Below, piece by piece: positions 1-10,921 of a DNA stretch of 64,000 nucleotides (position 1 is the stretch's first letter; every line of letters starts with the position of its first letter). The notes under the pieces were generated by a model. The model did no database searches. It saw nothing but the letters and a program-made list of their open reading frames with translations, and was not told the DNA's origin. A program made the translations under genes and the position numbers. The DNA comes from Cladophialophora immunda (lineage: Eukaryota; Ascomycota; Eurotiomycetes; Chaetothyriales; Herpotrichiellaceae): NCBI RefSeq assembly GCF_000835495.1, contig NW_015622542.1:6346485-6410484 (forward strand). The letters are read 5' to 3'.

Positions 1-79
1 CCTCATGATTTCGTGGACCCCTTTTGCCGTACACTTCAGCTACGTCTCCAGCTCTGCGCATGGTCATGGTCATAGTCTC

Positions 80-1127
80 CTAGGTCGTCCTCTTTGCAAA
101 CTCCACTCTCAGAATCAAGTGCCTGTAGCCGAAGCCGTCCATCTTCTCACACGCTCTGGCGGCATCAGATCTGTCCACAAAGGAGATGAATGCAAACCCC
201 TTAGCACGACCAGTATCTCTGTCTTTGGCGAGGAAGACTCGGGTGACACGGCCGAACCGCTCGAAGAGATCGCGGAGCTCTTGCTCTTCGGCCATTTCGG
301 AGACCTGTTCAATTGATGGTTAGTATGCGTCCAGACGACCAGAGCAACGGATTCGTGTCGACGGGGGAACTCACGTTCGTAACTCGCAATGTAGCCAAGT
401 CGTCTCTCTCGTACTTTCCGCCCATCCTCTCCCCGGCTCCTTGGGCACCTTTCCTGAGATGTGGTGGTACGTAGCTGCTGCCGCCACTTCCGAGCGCACC
501 CTGGGGCTTGGCCCCAGATTCATCATCCTCGGCCATGGGGTCCGCCACGGGTGTTGTCCCGTCGTCCGCGGGCGCCATCGTATCCTTGAAGGGACATCTG
601 GCTGTGAAATGCTCGCCCTGACAGATTCGACACTTGACCTTCTTGTCTCTCAGTTGCTCCTTTATGGACTTCTCCTCGGCCTTGCCGCCGCCTGCTTTGG
701 CTTCTTCGGCCTGCACATTCTTCCAGTCCCGACTCGGCCTGAAGACGATGTTCTCGCCCACGGAGGTGGTGTCGGGCTGGGGGCCCTTGGGCTTGCCCTT
801 CTCGAGGCCGAATTTGTCCCAGGTGCGTCGCTCAGCGACGACCGGGTTGACTTTTTCCTTGTGGGTGGTGATGCGGGTCTTGCGTGTAACTTTCACTTTC
901 TGGCCCTGGTCGTTGAAGCGGTAGAACACCGTGGTCCGCGTCCCATCTTTGTTCACAGTCGTCACAGGGGCGGGCAGCGCCGAGGGGTCGTTGATCTGTT
1001 CCGAGTCGGAGACGTCGTCTGCCCAGTCTGGGCGCCTGTGGATTTCCAAATCGCTGGTTAGGAAACTTTTCTTCCAATTCATCATCACGATACACCAGGA
1101 GGGTACTTACGTTGCGGTCTTTGACAT
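80..1127 (-). CDS. tif35: Translation initiation factor eIF3 subunit g
   Basis: RNA-binding subunit of the eIF3 complex, acting in 40S recruitment and scanning in the cytoplasm. Coding exons are 1127-1111, 1035-375 and 304-80, giving 300 aa. The 17-nt first exon supplies MSKTAT and joins to RPDWADD, which matches the fungal eIF3g N-terminus; the alternative of reading upstream through the intron gives no family-like start. The N-terminal eIF3g region has a CCHC-type knuckle at about residues 141-153 ([13 protein letters not shown]). One C-terminal RRM spans about 222-300, with RNP1-like KGFAFISF. Donors are GTAAGT and GTGAGT and both acceptors are CAG. It lies tandem to the coiled-coil gene upstream. 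Identification is firm; the start rests on the splice model. Confidence 0.95.
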
Positions 1128-1672
1128 CTTGGTGTATTGTGTTATTCCCTTGTAAACAGAAACTTTGCAATCTGAATATCGTCAAAGTATGAGTCTGAGG
1201 AGGATGGAAGGCAAAGGTCATAGAACTGCCATCCGCACATTTTCGCGTGCACTGCGCATGCAGCGCCAAAAGAGGTTTAGCCCTGCCAAGTGGCGCGAGG
1301 CTCCATTAGGTAATGGCAAGTTGCCTCCACGAGTGGTGGCGAGGCTGACCAAACTACATACGTTCCTGAACTTGGCCTAGACATGATGCTTCCAAGCTGG
1401 GCGGAATGTTGTTCATTGTTGCTATGCTCATGACCCGTTTGGCCATACGAGTCCATGTACACCCTGCTCGATCATAGCTCTATGGACTCGAATTCATTTG
1501 CCACCCTTGCCCCGTACCTTACACATCAGCCACCAGCCAGCCTTCGCACCGCTCTGTCGAGCGTAGAGTTCTCAGCCAGCGAATCTCTCTCAGCCTGTAT
1601 TCTGCACGTCAGACGAATTCTCTTGAAAATCTCGCCCTCCTTGAATCCCAGTGAGTTCGTGTCTTCCCTCTT
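1128..1672. other. Intergenic region upstream of eIF3g
   Basis: This 545-bp stretch lies between the start of eIF3g and the 3' end of the coiled-coil gene, both on the minus strand. It should hold the eIF3g promoter and the 3' UTR of its neighbour. Open frames here are short and lack family-like sequence. I see no repeat or RNA gene. Confidence 0.6.
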
Positions 1673-3320
1673 TCAATGAGACGATTTGCTCTTTTTGCCA
1701 CGCCGAACCGGCTGATCGAACTTCACCACAATTGTGGGTTTGACGAGCACAATCCTCTTGCTGGAGTCCGCAGATTTGCGCACAAATGCAGGATACACCA
1801 AGAACAGAACATGTCCCACTCTACCGCCAGGACCTGCGACTGGAACAGCGGAATAACCCAAGGTAGAGCCAGTGTCGCAATCAATAATCATGAAATCTTT
1901 AACTTTCTCCTCGATCAACTGAGAATCGACAGTGAAGTCGAATTCGTATTCGGCCGTCGACTGCCTGATATTGTTGGCTAGATCGGCGGCTTCTTTGACG
2001 ATTTGACGGCATGCCATCGGATCTTTGGAACAGTCAAGAAGCCCCCTCTCTTTCAATAGCATTGGACAATGCATAATGTCCGATTCAATCTCGCTCAATC
2101 TCTCTTCGCGCAGGTCCTTGAACCCTTCGTTGACGTTTAAAGATCGTTGCAGATCAACGCGCCACATCACGATAGCATCCTTATCTGCCCCGGGTTAGTC
2201 ACGACGCAGCATCAACCGGGAATCGCTTACCCTTTGCGGGCTTCAGGGCATTAAGTCCGTCAATGACCATTCCCAGACATTCTTCCGTGCCCTGGTCGAG
2301 ACCTGGAAAGATTTTGTGCGCTGTCAGCAGCTCCTCATGCAGATAAAAATAAACCAGTCCCTGCATTATCGGAATCTCCAGGTTTCGGTTCTCATCCACG
2401 AGATTCACCAATGATTCCGTTAGACATTCCATCACCAAATTTCCTCGACCTCTTTTCTTTCCAACACTGGCAAGAGCAGCGATAAAGCCGTCTGCATTAC
2501 CAAATTGAGTGTCCAGCCAATATTCGATGGTTTTGCACAACGTACTGTACTGATTCTGCAGTTGAGTATCGGCCATCCCTTCCACCGGTAGCATATTGAA
2601 GATGCGGTCCTTGCAGCTCTCCAGATTCTGCAACAAACCCTCTTTCTCATGTCTTAATTTTTGCAGCTCACGTTGCAAATTTGCGATCTGGGAGCGGTCA
2701 TTTTTGATCATCGCTCTAGTCTGCCAAACGTAGACTTCGTGTTCGCTTTGACACCGTTCCAACACCTCTTGCTGAGTTTCGAGCTCCTGCTCAAGTCGAT
2801 CATTTTCTCTTGCAAGCGCAGCAACCTTGAGTTGTGGGTCTCTTTTTGGTGCAGTATTTGCCGCCTTGTCTCCCTCCATGCCTTTTGCCTGGGGAGCTGT
2901 TATGGGCTCGCGACCCGCGGTGGGATGCACCAAATCAGCACGTAGAAAATCGCCAGGCATGGTGATTTCTTGTCTTCCGGGATCAGGTCCACGGTAAGAG
3001 CGTTCGTATCGTTCGCGATCTTCTGACTGTTGCAGGCTGCTCGCACCACTCGGGAAGGCCAAAAACTTGCGCACCGAGTCAGTCATCGAGTTGCCTGCGA
3101 CTCTCCTTCCTGCAAGGCTGTTCGGTATTTCCACAACTGCTTTGTTCGATGATGCCATCTCATGGACCTGGTGTCTCCTTGGGTGCTCTCGAAGCTCCCG
3201 AGTGGATGAATGGCGTTGCCTGGAACCTCTGTCTTTAATTCTTGATGATCCATCGGCAACCTCTATGATTTTATTCTTGTGGGCGGTATTTGGAGCAGCG
3301 GACTCATGTTCCCTAGCCAT
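1673..3320 (-). CDS. Coiled-coil protein of unknown function
   Basis: I do not recognise this protein. Coding exons are 3320-2231 and 2184-1673 (533 aa); the intron has a GTAAGC donor and a GCAG acceptor and the junction reads PAKDKDAIVMWR. Residues 1-165 are polar and probably disordered. Residues about 165-243 are a strong heptad coiled coil rich in E, L, Q and K. The rest is globular with a basic tail. I start at ATG 3320 (MAREHESAAP) because the longer frame begins at a GTG and crosses a good splice pair (GTGAGT at about 3425, TTGCAG at about 3380), which I read as a 5' UTR intron. The start is 443 bp from that of the divergent Hsp70-like gene, so the two may share a promoter. Confidence 0.75.
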
Positions 3321-3763
3321 TGTGTTTGAGAGGGGACAGTGACGATTCAGATCAGTCGATGAGAATCCTTTGTCTGCAAGGCGTTTCAAAATATGGGATG
3401 AAAGGTAATCGAAGCACGCCACTCACTAAGGAGCAGAGAGTGGGATGTTTCGAGAGGGTCACAATGGGTGGATGAAATCTGAGAGGACGGAGAAAAGTTT
3501 ACTCTGAAAGACTGCAGAAGAATTGATCTCTCACAACACTCTCTTTCACTGACTCCTCAGTCATTCCTCACCTCGACCGTTGTGAGCAGTGGACCAAGCA
3601 ATTATTCACTTTACGTCCACACTCAAGCCCCTGCCACTACTTCCTTGCGCCAGGCCATAAGCTACAACTTCCAAATCGCATTCAACATTCTTCATCTCAG
3701 CATTCTATGTCTTTTGACATTCTCCAAAGATCCTAAAGCTTTTGTCGGCAGTAGCTACGACTC
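3321..3763. promoter_or_regulatory. Bidirectional promoter: coiled-coil and Hsp70-like genes
   Basis: 443 bp separate two divergent start codons. The minus-strand half holds a probable 5' UTR intron of the coiled-coil gene. The plus-strand half is CT-rich close to the Hsp70-like start. Co-expression is inferred from position only. Confidence 0.45.
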
Positions 3764-5725
3764 ATGGCTCCAAAACGAAATCGGAAGTCTGGAGCGGCTG
3801 CTCGAAGTTCTCGCCAGATACTCGTCGGTGTTGACTTTGGCACCACTTTTTCTGGAGTGGCATGGGCTCAGACTGCTCGTGTAAGTCATGGAGAAGTGAC
3901 CCTGGTCCCTGGGATTAGTCTTACTGATCGGAGTAACAGCCAGATATACAAACTGCAATCATTCAGTGGCCTGACCGGGACGGCTCACTTGAGGGACAAA
4001 CCAGCGAAAAGGTTCCAACCCAGCTCTGCTACGTCGGTAATGAGTGTCTGTGGGGTTTCGGAGTTCCTGAGGAGAATGGTCGCTACCAGTGGTTCAAGCT
4101 TGGTCTCGATCCCAGCCAGAAGCAGAATGAAGTGTCTCTTCTGGCCGTTGACTATCCCGACCCCAAAGCTCTACCTTCGGGATACAACAATAAGCCGAGC
4201 GCAATCAAATTAGCAACGGATTATCTTGCAAAGCTTCATCATCATACTGAAAAGATACTTAGACGAAAACTCGGAGACAGCATCGTGAATACCACTCCGC
4301 TTCGTTATACCATTACCGTCCCGGCCATCTGGAGTGATGCTGCGAAAGCTAAAACCCAACGATGTGCCTTTGACGCCGGAATGGGACAGGATATTCGAAT
4401 TGTTTCGGAACCGGAAGCTGCAGTGATTTACGCTCTCGATGCGATGGATCCACACAGCCTTCAAGTGGGCGACAGCTTCGTTCTCTGCGATGCAGGAGGC
4501 GGCACCGTTGATCTGATTACATACGCCATCGTGTCGCTCAAGCCTACAGTCAAGGTGCGAGAGGCAGTGCCTAGCGGCGGAGGTGCCTGCGGGAGTACAT
4601 TCTTGAATCGCATTTTTCGAAAGTACCTAGAAGAAAATCTCAGTGACCTCGATGGGTTCGATGAGGATACATTGGAAGACGCTTTGAATGAGTTCGAGAA
4701 CATCACGAAGCGCCGATTACGGGTCAAGAGGAAAGCATCATCGTCCGCGTTCCTGGGCTAATGGACAATGCCGAGAAAGGAATCAAGCGTCAGAAGCTCA
4801 CAATCAAGGCAGCCGTCCTCAAAGACCTCTTCAAACCAGTCATGACCGCCATCACAACTCTTGTCAAATCCCAGCTGCAACAGTCCAAGACGGCAAGGGC
4901 AGTTATCCTTGTCGGAGGCTTCGGCCAGTCTCCTTATCTTCGCAGTTGTATTCAGCAGGTCATTGGAGAGAACATCGACATCATGCAACCTGCGTATGGT
5001 TGGACTGCTGTTGTCCGGGGAGCTTTACTATACGCCCTTCATGATACGACACCTGAGGAATTGAGAGTCAATATCGCTTCGAGAAAAGCCCGCCGTGCAT
5101 ATGGAATGACATGTAGCGAGAGATACGGCGCTTCCGACCACATAGGTCTCGAAACGTAAGTGATTGTCCTGCTTCCTGCGAACATTGGCTGAATTGCGTA
5201 GGCGGTGGGACTCGTTTGATGGATGTTACAGGGTCACCGCGATGAAATGGTTTGTGAAGAGAGTATGATCCGTACCGATCGAATAAGTGAGGTGATAGAA
5301 AGTTAATGTGAATGCAGGGCGACGAGGTTGATCAAGACAACCCCCTTGTCACTCGCTGGCTGGAGAGGAGACAGATCTCCAAGGGTCGATTTCCGGTCCG
5401 ATCCTACACTCTGTACACCTTTATTCCTGAGGAGGATGAGGCAGCACCAAGGTTCCCGTGTGAAGGTACGAACCCCCTGGAAACTATCGCCATTTCTCTC
5501 AAGAGATCAAACTGACATCAAGAAGAAGCAAAGGAGCTTGTGACTCTAACTGCTGATCTTTCTGCCATCAACCATAGCAAAATTCCGGTCGAGAAGGGAA
5601 AGGATGAGCGGAAATACTATGCGCTGGATTTTCAAATCAAGGTCGCGTTCTTCTCAGGGCACATGGAATTCTCCCTGTGGCATCTGGGGAAACAGTACGG
5701 CAGTGTCGAAGCCGAGTTTTACTGA
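3764..5725 (+). pseudogene. Hsp70-like actin-fold ATPase with one-base frameshift
   Basis: Member of the fungal Hsp70-like (actin/HSP70 nucleotide-binding) family, distinct from canonical chaperone Hsp70s. Exons by splice signals: 3764-3880, 3940-5155, 5202-5262, 5318-5465 and 5523-5725. Phosphate-1 motif VGVDFGTTFSGVAW lies at residues 21-34 and phosphate-2 motif CDAGGGTVDLIT at about 222. The adenosine-side motif VGGFGQSPYL is present downstream. In exon 2 the frame breaks at about 4720-4724: family-like sequence ends at TKRRLR in one frame and resumes as GQEESIIVRVPGLMDN in another. No intron can bridge this; the only GT..AG span is 8 nt. Total exon length is 1745 nt, one short of a multiple of three, so a single missing base (probably in the GGG run) explains it. 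As read, translation stops at 4761, before the adenosine motif. It is either a recent pseudogene or a sequencing error; the rest is intact. Confidence 0.8.
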
Positions 5726-6502
5726 TTCGCAACCCGTTCAACGCAGATCCACCTCGCCTGCCGGAAACCCGCGCATTCAGTCAGCGTGGGAAGTGGGTTT
5801 TCCGATCGGAGACACGTACAAGATCCTTGGTGACGGTTACACCTCACGCACAATCACAAGTGGAGCTGAAGAGAAAGAGATACAGCAAAGAGCACACTCA
5901 TGGCAGCAAAGCAGATTCAAATGCCCGGGCTAGAAAGGAGCCAGAACTCCGGGAGCATATACTTGGGGCTGACACGGAAATGTGACGACAAGGAGGGTTT
6001 TCTGTGAGCTTCAAAACGTGGGTTACAAGACATAATGTCGAATAGGACGAGCTCTCCGTACGACGAGTGATTGGGCTACTTGGATGAGGTAGCGAAATGC
6101 AGTGTGTCTAGCCATTCGAACACGGTTGAATACAATACATAATAGCGCTCCCTTCGCCTAGTTTTTTGGGGGGTCCAGCACTCTCGGCCTATTTGGGGTG
6201 ATAATGTGATAAGCCTACAGGCGAGAGAGCAAGCGACGTGAACCGCGTTCTAATCGAGCAACAGAGGGTCCGTAGAGCGAAAAATCGAAAAAAAAAGGAT
6301 CAGTGTCAAACAAAGACATTGGACAGGAGCATAAAGCAAGAGCCATTCGCGGCACCGCGGCCCAACAATTTTGCTTATGCGCCATGAAACGAGCCTACAG
6401 AAAATGGCAGCCTACATCAGCCACGCCCGCCCGCTGTCTACCTCCTCCATACCCTGCCCCGTCTTAGCTCTGCTTCCGACCCCGACTCCCCACATGGAGC
6501 GT
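5726..6502. other. Convergent intergenic region
   Basis: 777 bp lie between the 3' ends of the Hsp70-like gene and the nitronate monooxygenase-like gene. It contains A-runs near 6290-6300 and a T/G run near 6165-6175, consistent with 3' ends. No gene is supported. Confidence 0.55.
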
Positions 6503-7956
6503 TCATAGCTTGCTCTTGGAGACGATCAAGGCGTTGCCCGTCTGCAGACACTTGACGGCGTCGTTGACGAACTCGTCGACGATTTCACGGGCGGACTTCT
6601 TCTCGTTGACCACGGCGGCGGCCTTGCCCATCAGGAAGGGGCGGGCGTTCTCCATGTCCTCGTCGGAGAGGTCATCGCCCTTGGTCTCGAAGTCGTGTTC
6701 AACCTATACAGGAAAACCAGAGTTGTCAGTAATCATGGGGTTGGAGAAAACAAGGGGAGATCAAATAGTGATGTTAATTAGGGGAGGAGCATACCGGAAT
6801 AACACCCTTCTCAGTCAGCGCCTTGATCTCGGATTGCCGGTTCTCCTCCCAGTTCTTGATGTACTCGTTGGCCCTCACCCGGAGAGGCCGCCCAGTGAAA
6901 ATGATGGTTCGAATGTTGTCATCGAAGCCGGCAGTCCGGACGGCTTCCTGATGTGCTTTGGGTGCACCAGCTTCCTCGGAGAGCACAAAGCGTGTTCCGA
7001 CCCAGACGGCGGAGGCACCGAGCATCAGAGCCGATGCCAGAGATGCGCCGCAGAAGATACCTCCTGCCGCAATGCATTGCACGGGCTGGCCGGTGAATTT
7101 CGATGGCGGAGCTTCCGCGCAGAGTTTGGCGACAGCGGGGATGAGCACTGAGGTGGGGGTATCACCCTGTTGAGCTGGTCAGTTGATCCGCGTACAAGAG
7201 GTGAGAGAGGACGCTGGATTCTTACGGTGTGACCGCCGCCTTCACCACCCTGGGCACATATTAAGTCGACACCAAGGTCAAGGCATTTCTTCACGTGCTT
7301 GACGTGGCCAATCATATTCTGAGGAGGAACTAGTTAGCCAGATCACCCCAATGGACGGGTTTCGTGGCGGCTCACCATGTAGAGGATGCCGTTTCTGTGG
7401 AGCTTGTCCACAACTTCCTTTGGAGGAACACCCACGGCTGAGACTATCGCAAACAGTCAACACCAATTACCAGGCACGAGAGTTGGGCCAGAAGCCGCCC
7501 TTACCGAAGAGCTTCGCGCCAGAGTCAATGATGATGTCAATCAATTCGTTGAGCTTGCCCTTGGTATAGTCGTAGCTACAAGGCCATCAGTAATCGCCTC
7601 ATACGTGTGGTTATGGCAATCTCTCACTTTGTCTTTCTTGCGCTCCCACCGACTTGAGGAAGGAGAAGGTCGACACCGAAGGGGGCGTTCTTGTCGTTCA
7701 GATAGCTCTTGAGCTCGGCAACCTGTTCCCGGAGCATGTCTGGGGTATAGCCGACCTATACACATCAGCACGTGTCCATCAAAGTATGAGTTTCAATGTC
7801 CTTTCTTACACCACCAATAACACCAAGGCCTCCGGCATTGGTGACTGCGGCAGCCAATTTAGGGCCAGCCGCCACGTTCATACCAGCCAGCAGAACTGGA
7901 TGTTTGATCTTCAGGAGATCCGTGGTCGTGGTTCGGAGTTGCTGAGGAGACGACAT
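6503..7956 (-). CDS. Nitronate monooxygenase-like flavoprotein, peroxisomal
   Basis: FMN-dependent nitronate monooxygenase (2-nitropropane dioxygenase) family, which oxidises alkyl nitronates to carbonyls and nitrite; the true substrate here is unknown. Seven exons: 7956-7810, 7755-7628, 7575-7505, 7443-7376, 7318-7226, 7166-6795 and 6703-6503 (359 aa). All junctions keep frame. TIM-barrel hallmarks include PVLLAGMNVAAGPKLAAAV near the N-terminus, CAQGGEGGGHTGDTP in the middle, and the flavin-phosphate loop AAGGIFCGASLASALMLGAS. The last residues are SKSKL, a canonical type 1 peroxisomal targeting signal, so it probably acts in the peroxisome matrix. It is convergent with the Hsp70-like gene and divergent from the folate gene. 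Family call is strong; substrate is not. Confidence 0.9.
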
Positions 7957-8762
7957 TTTGAACTAGATGGATAGGCACAGAGATGGTGAGAGACGCAGGA
8001 GATCTGGGAAGGATGTTTTCGAAGAAGTTGGATTGAAGGAATCTGGGATCGATATCTGGATGCACAGACGAATCGACGAAGCTGCGGAGGCTCAAAACGA
8101 AGATATATCTGCACACAACGAAGGTCCAGAGGATTGTTCAGAGAAGAAATAGCCGAAGGGCGCAAAGTAATCAACAAAAACTGAGGGAGAAGAAAGAAGA
8201 TTAAGGCGAATGCAGTATTGGATGCGAGCGTGTGGAAGCGGTGGCAGCGCAGGATGTGAGGCCGCTTCCCAAGTACCGAGGCATCTCCCCGATTCTGGGC
8301 AAATCAGTCCCCACTCGCCCACAACTCCTCCACACTCTGCGCGGAATACGCCCCTGATACGACGTGGTTCGAGGGGTGCTGTGAGACACCTGACGGTCTC
8401 GGCTTGAGAGGCTGTTTTTCGCTGGAGAACCTCACATGCTTCACCAGGTGCGGCCGGATTGAAGCAGGGCGGGACCCCGTCGCCAATGTCCCTTATCCGG
8501 TGCCAAGACTCGAGATGCGGAGGGCCTCGCCCGACTCGGTTAAGATGCCGCTTTGGGCTCCGGGCGGAGCGCCACGAGGCTCGGAGGCTCAATTTTTCTT
8601 GTCTCGACAATACGGCATGGGGAGCATATGCCCTGGTAGAGCTACTCGATATCACCTTCGACTCGGTTGGTCCAGTACTTGTTGCGTGCTGGCTCCTGCC
8701 AATAGCCAATCTCCTTCTGTCTCCATCTCTTTGCCCCGTCTCCATCGTCAGATTAACCCCAT
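7957..8762. promoter_or_regulatory. Divergent intergenic region: flavoprotein and folate genes
   Basis: 806 bp lie between the two divergent starts. A 217-codon open frame on the minus strand (8745-8092) has no recognisable family and a random-looking composition, so I treat it as non-coding. The 100 bp before 8763 are CT-rich, as in many fungal 5' leaders. Confidence 0.45.
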
Positions 8763-10502
8763 ATGCCCATCGATCTACTCACCACTTTTAGCCGGGTTCC
8801 TCGCATCCGGAGTTTGCCTACCTTCTCCAATCACGCATGGTCTCCAGCGATCCAACACGATCTATATGCAAGTAAGATCCAGTTCAGCCTGCGGTCGAAT
8901 GTGCGCCAACGCGCATTTCTGACCCTGTCCGCCTCCCCGAGAAGAATCGTTAGGAATTCTACTTTGCTACAATACCCCTTGCAGGCCAACTCGTTTTCCT
9001 TGACCGCGTATCGTCCTCTCAGCCAGACCAATGCAAATATGAAGCCCTCAACTTCGGCTCCAGGTTCTTTAAACAAAGCTGTGGTGGCGTTTGGTAGTAA
9101 TCTAGGGGATCGGCTTGCCAACATCGAAGCCGGACTCTTTAAGATGAGGGAAAATGACCTCCGGGTTCTCAAGCTGAGCTCCCTCTACGAGACCAAGCCC
9201 ATGTACTACGATGATCAAGACACCTTTCTGAATGGCGTATGTCAGATCGAGACCAGTCTTGAACCGCTACAGTTGTTGGATGTCTTGCAAGCAATCGAGA
9301 ATGACCTGGGCCGGAAACGCTTGATTGATAAAGGACCTAGGACACTTGACCTTGATATCATCCTCTATAACCACGACTATTTCAAGCACCCCCGTCTCAA
9401 TATTCCGCATATGCTGATGCTAGAAAGGGAATTCGTTCTCAGGCCTCTCGCAGAGTAAGTCTGGGCTGTATCGTGCTCGCCAAAGCTGACCTTTGCTAGT
9501 ATACTCCCCCACGAGCATCTTCCCGCGGACTTCTCACCAACTGCTCCATATCGCCAAATAAGTCAACTATTGGAGGGTCTTGCAGAGAGAGATACTACTA
9601 TGTCCCCAGTCACTGTTCTAAGGCCACAAATGCCCCTCGTCCGCACTCACGATGTCACTCGCAAGACTCATGTTATGGCCATTTTGAACCTGACCCCAGA
9701 CTCTTTCTCCGACGGAGGAGTGCACGCGGCCAAAGGTGCTGAATCAATAAAAACAACCGTTGCGAGTTTCATTGCCGCAGGGGCCAGCATCATTGACGTT
9801 GGTGGACAAAGCACTCGCCCCAAAGCTGACTACCTTGGACCTCAGGAAGAGGTCGAGCGCATCCTTCCCATTGTCCGGGTTATCAGAGAGATGAAGGAAG
9901 CGGAAAATGTCGCCATCAGCATCGACACTTTTCACTCCGACGTAGCCCGGCAGACCATTCTTGCTGGTGCAGACATCATCAATGACGTCTCGGCAGGGCT
10001 ATTAGACCCTCAAATGCTGTCGACTGTGGCCGAGTTGGGAAAGACTATCGTCCTTATGCATATGAGAGGAGATCCACACACAATGACAAAACTTACCGAT
10101 TATCCGGATGGGGTCACCAATGGAGTAGCCCGAGAACTTTGCGAGCGTCTTCAGGCTGCTCTTGCCGCCGGGATTCCTCCTTGGCGGATCATCCTCGATC
10201 CGGGCTTGGGCTTCGCAAAGGACCAGGAACAGAATCTCGAACTCCTAAGGAGTCTCCAGCAACTGCGAGAGCAAGCAGAATATGCTCCTACGTTCAGGAA
10301 TTTCCCTTGGCTTATGGGTCCAAGCCGCAAGGGGTTCGTCGGTAGTGTCACCGGCGTGGCGGAGGCTTCCGGGCGGAGCTATGGTACTGCAGCCGCTGTC
10401 ACGGCCAGCATCGAGGGCGGCGCAGATATTGTGCGGATACACGATGTTCGCGAAATGGTTCAGGTCACCAAGATGGCAGACGCGATTTATCGACGCCCCT
10501 GA
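8763..10502 (+). CDS. fol1: Folate synthesis HPPK-DHPS bifunctional enzyme
   Basis: Catalyses pyrophosphorylation of 6-hydroxymethyl-7,8-dihydropterin (HPPK) and condensation with p-aminobenzoate (DHPS). Exons are 8763-9454 and 9500-10502 (564 aa). Residues 1-92 are rich in R and S with very few acidic residues, like a mitochondrial presequence; an internal ATG at about residue 93 would give a cytosolic form. HPPK spans about 106-235, with AFGSNLGDR and the signature KGPRTLDLDIIL. DHPS spans about 285-555, with MAILNLTPDSFSDGG, IIDVGGQSTRP, GPSRKGFVG and RIHDV. Yeast Fol1 also has an N-terminal dihydroneopterin aldolase domain; none is visible here or just upstream, so that activity would need a separate gene. 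DHPS is the sulfonamide target. The 45-nt intron is GTAAGT...CTAG. Confidence 0.95.
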
Positions 10503-10921
10503 AGCGGATGGCCTGCACGCGTAGGACCCGCAGAAATCACATTGCAGCACCGCCATGTAGCAAGACCCTCGGTGCCACTCTGAGCTGGACAGATTGTCTA
10601 GGTCTTTATGACAAATGTACACCACGGATTCTGCAGCTCTCGAAAGTGCAAACCGCGGGCTCAACATGTCGACGAGGCCGGGTGTGGCAAGGCTGCGACA
10701 GCCTCGGGAGTTCTTGGCCGGTCGACAATGATGAGGTCATGACCAATCGATCTTCACGCAGGTACGAACCACTGTCCGCCATCACTGCCTTTCAATTTCC
10801 TATATTGAATGACAATCATCAAATTCTCTTTTTCCTTCTTCGCGTTGGGATACATTCTCACTCATCTGCATTAACCAGTAATCCGTACCCCGAAACATTC
10901 GCTTCAGCATACTTCCACAAC
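10503..10921. other. Intergenic, upstream of MFS transporter
   Basis: 419 bp lie between tandem genes. The frame of the transporter's first exon stays open back to 10508, but that part has no family-like sequence, so I read it as leader and promoter. Confidence 0.45.

Noticed and set aside
4723..4730. 8-nt GT..AG span that would restore the Hsp70-like frame
   Set aside because: Far below any known spliceosomal intron length; a one-base indel is simpler.
8092..8745. 217-codon minus-strand frame between flavoprotein and folate genes
   Set aside because: No family resemblance and it would occupy the promoters of both divergent genes.
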